Positions 29,767 through 33,485 of a DNA stretch of 33,485 nucleotides are shown in pieces. The stretch is from Patescibacteria group bacterium (GTDB taxonomy: Bacteria; Patescibacteriota; Patescibacteriia; JAHIZJ01). The stretch covers positions 1 to 33,485 of the forward strand of contig JAHIZJ010000031.1 in assembly GCA_018814765.1 (NCBI GenBank), in the 5' to 3' direction. Below the pieces are notes generated by a model, which saw only the letters and a program-made list of their open reading frames with translations, had not been told where the DNA came from and did not search any database. Numbering within the stretch: position 1 is the stretch's first letter; every line of letters starts with the position of its first letter. A program made the position numbers and the translations under genes.

Positions 29767-30342
29767 TTATTTCTTCTTTTTAGGTTTGGGTAATTTATCG
29801 ATAACTACCACTTTTTTGTTCTCCAGAACATCATAGAGAAACCGATCGGTCAACTCACGTCTAAACTCAAACTCTTTTGTTGTCATTACAGTATAATTTA
29901 TGTCCTTATCAAAATATTCCTGAAACTTGTGTAATAACCTCTTCAATTTTAATCGATTTACCTTGCCTACCACCAGCATATCAGTAGTCGCCTCTTTTCT
30001 TCCCATAAATATTCCGGTCAAGGCTAAATAACGAACCTGTCCTATTTTCTCTATTGAGGTAACAAAGTCTTTTTCCAGCATTAACTGTGCTTTTAACATC
30101 AGTGATTTGAGCTCAGAATAGAGTGGAAAATCCTTTCTCAATGTGTAGTATTTTTTTCTGTTCTTGTCGACCTGCTCAACTATTCCTATTTGTTCCAAGT
30201 TTTTTAACTCTTGACGTATACTATTGATACGTTGATCTAATTTCCTAGTTAATTCCCGAACAAAATATGGCTGATCCGGATTTGAAAAAAACAGTCGTAA
30301 CAATTTAACTCTTGTAGCTGAACCAAATAGTTGTTCAAGCAT
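29767..30342 (-). CDS. wHTH transcription regulator with degenerate nucleotidyltransferase-like domain
   Basis: A 191-residue protein. Residues 1-80 are a winged helix (MLEQLFGSATRVKLLRLFF), the same subtype as the N-terminus of the PEP-swivel fusion at 14975. Residues about 100-180 look like a minimal nucleotidyltransferase fold (ALTGIFMG...TTDMLVVGKVN, compare SDIDLLVVG), but the GS and paired Asp residues are not intact, so catalysis is unlikely. It ends in a basic tail KPKKKK. It is the first gene of an operon with the transposase and fusion genes, and is divergent from the PP2C-like gene, which it may regulate together with itself. Confidence 0.78.
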   Translation of the reverse strand: MLEQLFGSATRVKLLRLFFSNPDQPYFVRELTRKLDQRINSIRQELKNLEQIGIVEQVDKNRKKYYTLRKDFPLYSELKSLMLKAQLMLEKDFVTSIEKIGQVRYLALTGIFMGRKEATTDMLVVGKVNRLKLKRLLHKFQEYFDKDINYTVMTTKEFEFRRELTDRFLYDVLENKKVVVIDKLPKPKKKK

Positions 30343-30375
30343 ATTTCTATCTTCATATATTAATCTTATAATTAT

Positions 30376-30404
30376 ATTATATGTATTTTCCTACATACTG
30401 TAAA
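30376..30404 (-). promoter_or_regulatory. Promoter of the wHTH-transposase-fusion operon
   Basis: On the minus strand, TTTACA (30404-30399) and a perfect TATAAT (30381-30376) are 17 bases apart, with a leader of about 30 bases before the ATG at 30342. Confidence 0.7.
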
Positions 30405-30419
30405 GACAATGACTATTGC

Positions 30420-30448
30420 TTGATTATTTCACGAATTTGTAGTATAAA
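30420..30448 (+). promoter_or_regulatory. Promoter of the PP2C-like membrane protein gene
   Basis: TTGATT (30420-30425) and TATAAA (30443-30448) are separated by 17 bases. The leader to the ATG at 30482 is about 27 bases. It is divergent from the promoter at 30376-30404. Confidence 0.65.
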
Positions 30449-30481
30449 TATATGTAGTATCACAATCGTTCTATATTGATT

Positions 30482-32773
30482 ATGTCATATATAAAAACTG
30501 AAATTAGCCCATTTTTACTGCATGGTCCGCACCAAGAAAATGAAGCTATCTCACTATTAGTATCTCGTCCAACACCTCAAGAGGTGGAATCATTGGGACG
30601 CCTTTTTATGATATTAAAAGTCTCTCCAGCAAACGAACAAACAAAAAAAATTATTAGCTCTATACAGCAAGAAGGTAAAAACTTTTACTACCAACAGTTA
30701 GAATCAAATACTGAATTGGCTTTTGAGGCCATGTTAAAAAAACTAAACGAGTTATTAAGTGGTTTCCTGAAACATTCATCATCAGAATGGCTAGATAACT
30801 TTAGCGCAATTGTCGGCGTAGTAAAAGATACAGAATTATATTTTACACAAATCGGTGATCTGTCCGCTTTCCTGATTCATCAAAATCGCATTGTAAATAT
30901 TTTAGATAAAACCAAAGGTGCAGAGGCACGCATCAATCCTCTAAAAATATTTTCTCAAACCATTTCAGGACAACTCTCTCCAAATGACTCTCTTGTTTTT
31001 ACTAGTAATAGTATCCTTGACTTCATATCCTTGGAGCGCTTACGCACAATAATTCAGAGTGGCTCCCCTCATCAGGCCAATCAGACCCTGGAAAGCTTGC
31101 TGGCCCCTAGCCAACACACACAGGGTTTCGCAGCTTTAACTATTGGACTTCTTCCTGAAACTACTCAGGTTCAACCTTCTCATAAAAATACTCAGCCTAC
31201 CTATAGCGGACTGTCTTCACAAGAGTCAATGAATAAGCTTGTTTCCCGTGAAGAGTCTACCGACCAGCTTCTAACTCCATCTACCTGGTCATATTTTTAT
31301 CGTATTGTTAAACCCATTGGAACCAAGGGTAATGAATTGCTACAGAAAGTTGGCTTTAAATCACAGCACACCTCCAGACGCATACAAAGCCCAACCCAAT
31401 ACTATGTCCCGGTTCGCGATACATACAAACCAACTCGTCATGTCAAATACCCATCACGCTTTGTCTTTGTATTAGGAAAATTATTAACTGGCATTGAATA
31501 TATTTTTTCATTTATTAAGGGCCTAGTTATGTCCTTGATAAATCTAATCAGCGGACGTAAAAATGTTAAACACAAACTACAACATTTACCAACTACCGCA
31601 ACAAATACCGTCTCAAAAAGAATCATTTTATTTCAAAAACTTTCCAAACAAAGAAAAATCATACTCATCATTATAATAATATTGGTTTTTGTTTTTGCTC
31701 AAAGTATTATATACATCGGCCGTCGTGATGAAACACAAAAGCAGTCAGACATCTACGACCAGTCGTTGGCTCAAGCGATCACAAAACAAGAAGAAGCAGA
31801 AGCAGCTTTACTATATGGTGACGAAGAAGGAGCTCGTTTACTCCTGAAACTATCCGAAGAGCTGATCCTTAGTATTCCTGAAAAAGAAAGAGAAAAGAAG
31901 TATCAGGATGAAATAGCAGGACTGGATACAAAAATACAAGCTCTCTATACCAAAACAAAACACATAAATACTATTGCTGAGCCAACCGTCGCGGCTGACT
32001 TAACTACCATAAAGAATGATATTTCAACGGGCGGTCTGATAGGTTTATTTGGCGAAGAATTAGTTGTGTACTCATCCACACAACCAGAAATTTATAAGAT
32101 CAACCTAACCTCAGGAGATGCTACGGCTGTTCCCTACTCTGATACTGCCGAGCAATTAACCAGCTTAGCTTTACCAACTGGCAATTCAGTTGGTACTCTG
32201 GCGCTGTCAAATGATTCAATTCTTCAATACGATTCCGCTTCAAATACTTTTACAGCCATACCTATCGAATACGAAAATCAGGACAAAAATCTGGTGGATG
32301 TCTTTGCTTATGCCAGTAGACTATACTTCCTTGATGCAAAGAATAATCAAATATTCCGCCATCAAAAAGTGGGCAATCAATATCAAAAAGGTACCGGTTG
32401 GATAACACAGGAAGATATAGATGTAACTAATGGCGTGTCTTTGGCCATAGACGGGTCGGTCTATGTCCTGCGTTCCGATGGCGTTCTGTCAAAATTCTTC
32501 CAAGGTTCAGCAGATGACTCCTTTAGTCTTCAGGAGATCGATCCAATCCTGACCAATCCAACATCATTTTTCACTGATGATGAAACCGAATATTTATATG
32601 TATTGGAGCCCCAAAATAAGCGCTTATTGGTCTATTCAAACAAAGGCAACCTGAAAAATCAATATACTTCAGATTCTTTCAACAACCTGACTGATATGAT
32701 AATCAAAGAGGATGGTAAAAAAGCTTACCTCTTAAACGGTAGCAAAGTATTTGTTGTTGATTTGTTGGAATAA
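30482..32773 (+). CDS. Membrane protein with degenerate PP2C-like domain and propeller-like ectodomain
   Basis: A 763-residue protein; the ATG at 30482 is preferred to an in-frame TTG at 30476. Residues about 1-230 resemble a PP2C/SpoIIE-type phosphatase (DNFSAIVGVV, FTQIGDLSAFLIH like GDSRAYLI, SGQLSPNDSLVFTSNSILDFIS like PGDxLLLxTDGLxDxxS). The metal-binding TDG is TSN here, so phosphatase activity is doubtful. A linker with basic stretches leads to one membrane helix (about 391-413). Next comes a helical segment rich in E, A and L (about 425-475) and, from about 500 to the end, a repeat-rich beta region with propeller-like strands (LYFLDAKNNQIFRH, LYVLEPQNKRLLVYS). A signal-sensing or scaffold role is an inference. 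Confidence 0.75.
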   Translation: MSYIKTEISPFLLHGPHQENEAISLLVSRPTPQEVESLGRLFMILKVSPANEQTKKIISSIQQEGKNFYYQQLESNTELAFEAMLKKLNELLSGFLKHSSSEWLDNFSAIVGVVKDTELYFTQIGDLSAFLIHQNRIVNILDKTKGAEARINPLKIFSQTISGQLSPNDSLVFTSNSILDFISLERLRTIIQSGSPHQANQTLESLLAPSQHTQGFAALTIGLLPETTQVQPSHKNTQPTYSGLSSQESMNKLVSREESTDQLLTPSTWSYFYRIVKPIGTKGNELLQKVGFKSQHTSRRIQSPTQYYVPVRDTYKPTRHVKYPSRFVFVLGKLLTGIEYIFSFIKGLVMSLINLISGRKNVKHKLQHLPTTATNTVSKRIILFQKLSKQRKIILIIIIILVFVFAQSIIYIGRRDETQKQSDIYDQSLAQAITKQEEAEAALLYGDEEGARLLLKLSEELILSIPEKEREKKYQDEIAGLDTKIQALYTKTKHINTIAEPTVAADLTTIKNDISTGGLIGLFGEELVVYSSTQPEIYKINLTSGDATAVPYSDTAEQLTSLALPTGNSVGTLALSNDSILQYDSASNTFTAIPIEYENQDKNLVDVFAYASRLYFLDAKNNQIFRHQKVGNQYQKGTGWITQEDIDVTNGVSLAIDGSVYVLRSDGVLSKFFQGSADDSFSLQEIDPILTNPTSFFTDDETEYLYVLEPQNKRLLVYSNKGNLKNQYTSDSFNNLTDMIIKEDGKKAYLLNGSKVFVVDLLE

Positions 32774-32826
32774 TATTAGACAATTAACCTAATCAATAAA
32801 CCAAATATTGGATTTATTTTATTTAT

Positions 32827-33300
32827 ATGGACATCCTAAAACTAACAAAGGAGTTCGCAAAAAAAGAATATGCCAAGCAGGACAAGGAACATGGCTGGAA
32901 GCACATATCCGAAGTAATGGATACAGCATTACAATTAGCAAAATCTTATCCAGAAGTTGATCTGGAAATTCTAAAGCTAGCAGTCTTATTACATGACGTC
33001 AGTTATTTTAATTACGAAACACATGTTGAAGAGTCTATTAAAACTGCAGAAAAGTTTTTGCATAACAAGGCTTATCCTAAAGATAAAATCAAGAAGGTAC
33101 TTGATGTAATGATTGCTCATTCCGGCCCACACAGAAGGAAGCTTGGTGATACGAAGTTAATAGAAGGAAAGATTATCTACGATTCTGACAAATATGTGCG
33201 TTCCCATACTCTAGAAGGAATGCAAAAATACTATCCCAGGTTTTATCTTAATGAGACTAGAGAGTTATTGAAGAAAACTCGTCCTGAATTATTTAAATAA
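32827..33300 (+). CDS. HD-domain phosphohydrolase
   Basis: A 157-residue metal-dependent phosphohydrolase of the HD superfamily. The metal ligands are seen as H (EHGWKHISEVM), HD (VLLHDVSY), His in IAHSGPH, and Asp in IIYDSDK. The size and the YDSDKYVR ending are usual for short HD hydrolases related to uncharacterised phosphohydrolases such as YedJ-like proteins. The substrate is likely a nucleotide or phosphate ester but is unknown. It follows the PP2C-like gene by 53 bases with no terminator between, so the two may be cotranscribed. Confidence 0.88.
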   Translation: MDILKLTKEFAKKEYAKQDKEHGWKHISEVMDTALQLAKSYPEVDLEILKLAVLLHDVSYFNYETHVEESIKTAEKFLHNKAYPKDKIKKVLDVMIAHSGPHRRKLGDTKLIEGKIIYDSDKYVRSHTLEGMQKYYPRFYLNETRELLKKTRPELFK

Positions 33301-33451
33301 TCTATTGACGGCGTTTTAACGCCGGTGAATAGAACTTCAGTTCGTAACACTAAACATAGCTAAAGCTGGGTCTTTGACGAGTCTTTTGCAATAAAAACAG
33401 CTGTATCGCTCCAGCTATGAAAAATATATATTCTAATTAAATATAAACGTA
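33301..33451. other. Right-edge stretch without a gene
   Basis: It contains a CGGCGT/ACGCCG hairpin with a TTTA loop just after the HD gene (33309-33324, no T tract), and inverted words CATAGCT...AGCTGG and CCAGCTATG between about 33353 and 33420. No coding frame is seen. Confidence 0.5.
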
Positions 33452-33484
33452 AAAAAAGGCCGCCAAGCTAATAAGCTCAGCGGC
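33452..33484 (-). terminator. Strong minus-strand terminator at the right edge
   Basis: An 11-position stem (GCCGCTGAGCT with AGCTTGGCGGC, two G-T pairs) with a TATT loop is followed on the minus strand by C and seven T residues. No minus-strand gene precedes it here, so it belongs to a gene beyond the right edge. Confidence 0.8.
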
Positions 33485-33485
33485 A

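Overview
The window looks like a chromosomal segment of an uncultured Patescibacteria (CPR) bacterium, probably of the Paceibacteria/Parcubacteria type. This is inferred from gene content and no marker gene was compared. The signs are AT-rich genes mostly without a Shine-Dalgarno sequence, many large envelope proteins (NHL/TIG/FG-GAP, CAP plus Ig-like, DUF11), a sortase, a ComEC uptake channel, SEC-C tailed SecA, and small wHTH regulators. TGA ends several genes (e.g. comEC), so the standard bacterial code applies, not code 25. No tRNA, rRNA or CRISPR array was seen.

Layout. 1-911: a frameshifted HAD-like gene. 912-7644: a secreted NHL-TIG-FG-GAP protein, and a ComEC split into a membrane part (6154-7644) and a separate metallo-beta-lactamase part (4226-5074), with a GC-richer fructose-bisphosphatase cassette on the other strand between them. 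7677-12475: a CAP protein, palindromic repeats, and a sortase directly behind a large DUF11 surface protein. 12650-14782: a LiaI/LiaF-like membrane protein, a repeat-rich spacer and a GC-richer orphan gene. 14975-18448: a wHTH fused to a PEP-utilising swivel domain, then an FG-GAP plus L,D-transpeptidase protein.

18771-21367 is a compact minus-strand operon (NADAR, Nudix, MazG-like, alpha/beta hydrolase, Nudix) that looks like nucleotide or cofactor damage control. 21435-23251 holds a broken C39-like peptidase, a SEC-C protein, and two exact 105-bp copies of a secA 3'-end segment. 23237-27501 is an operon of half-size MFS, ECF S component, DUF1893 and SecA. 27559-30342 is an operon of a wHTH regulator, a REP-associated-type transposase with twin palindromes inside its own coding sequence, and a three-domain alpha/beta hydrolase-Nudix-TsaB-like fusion. 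30482-33300 is a membrane protein with a degenerate PP2C-like domain, followed by an HD hydrolase.

The most notable points are the hydrolase-Nudix-TsaB fusion, with its unfused hydrolase/Nudix counterpart in the NADAR operon; the wHTH-PEP swivel fusion with a palindrome covering divergent promoters; a 40-bp palindrome placed identically just upstream of the -35 boxes of two envelope-gene promoters; the transposase with internal palindromes; and the duplicated SEC-C 3' segment.
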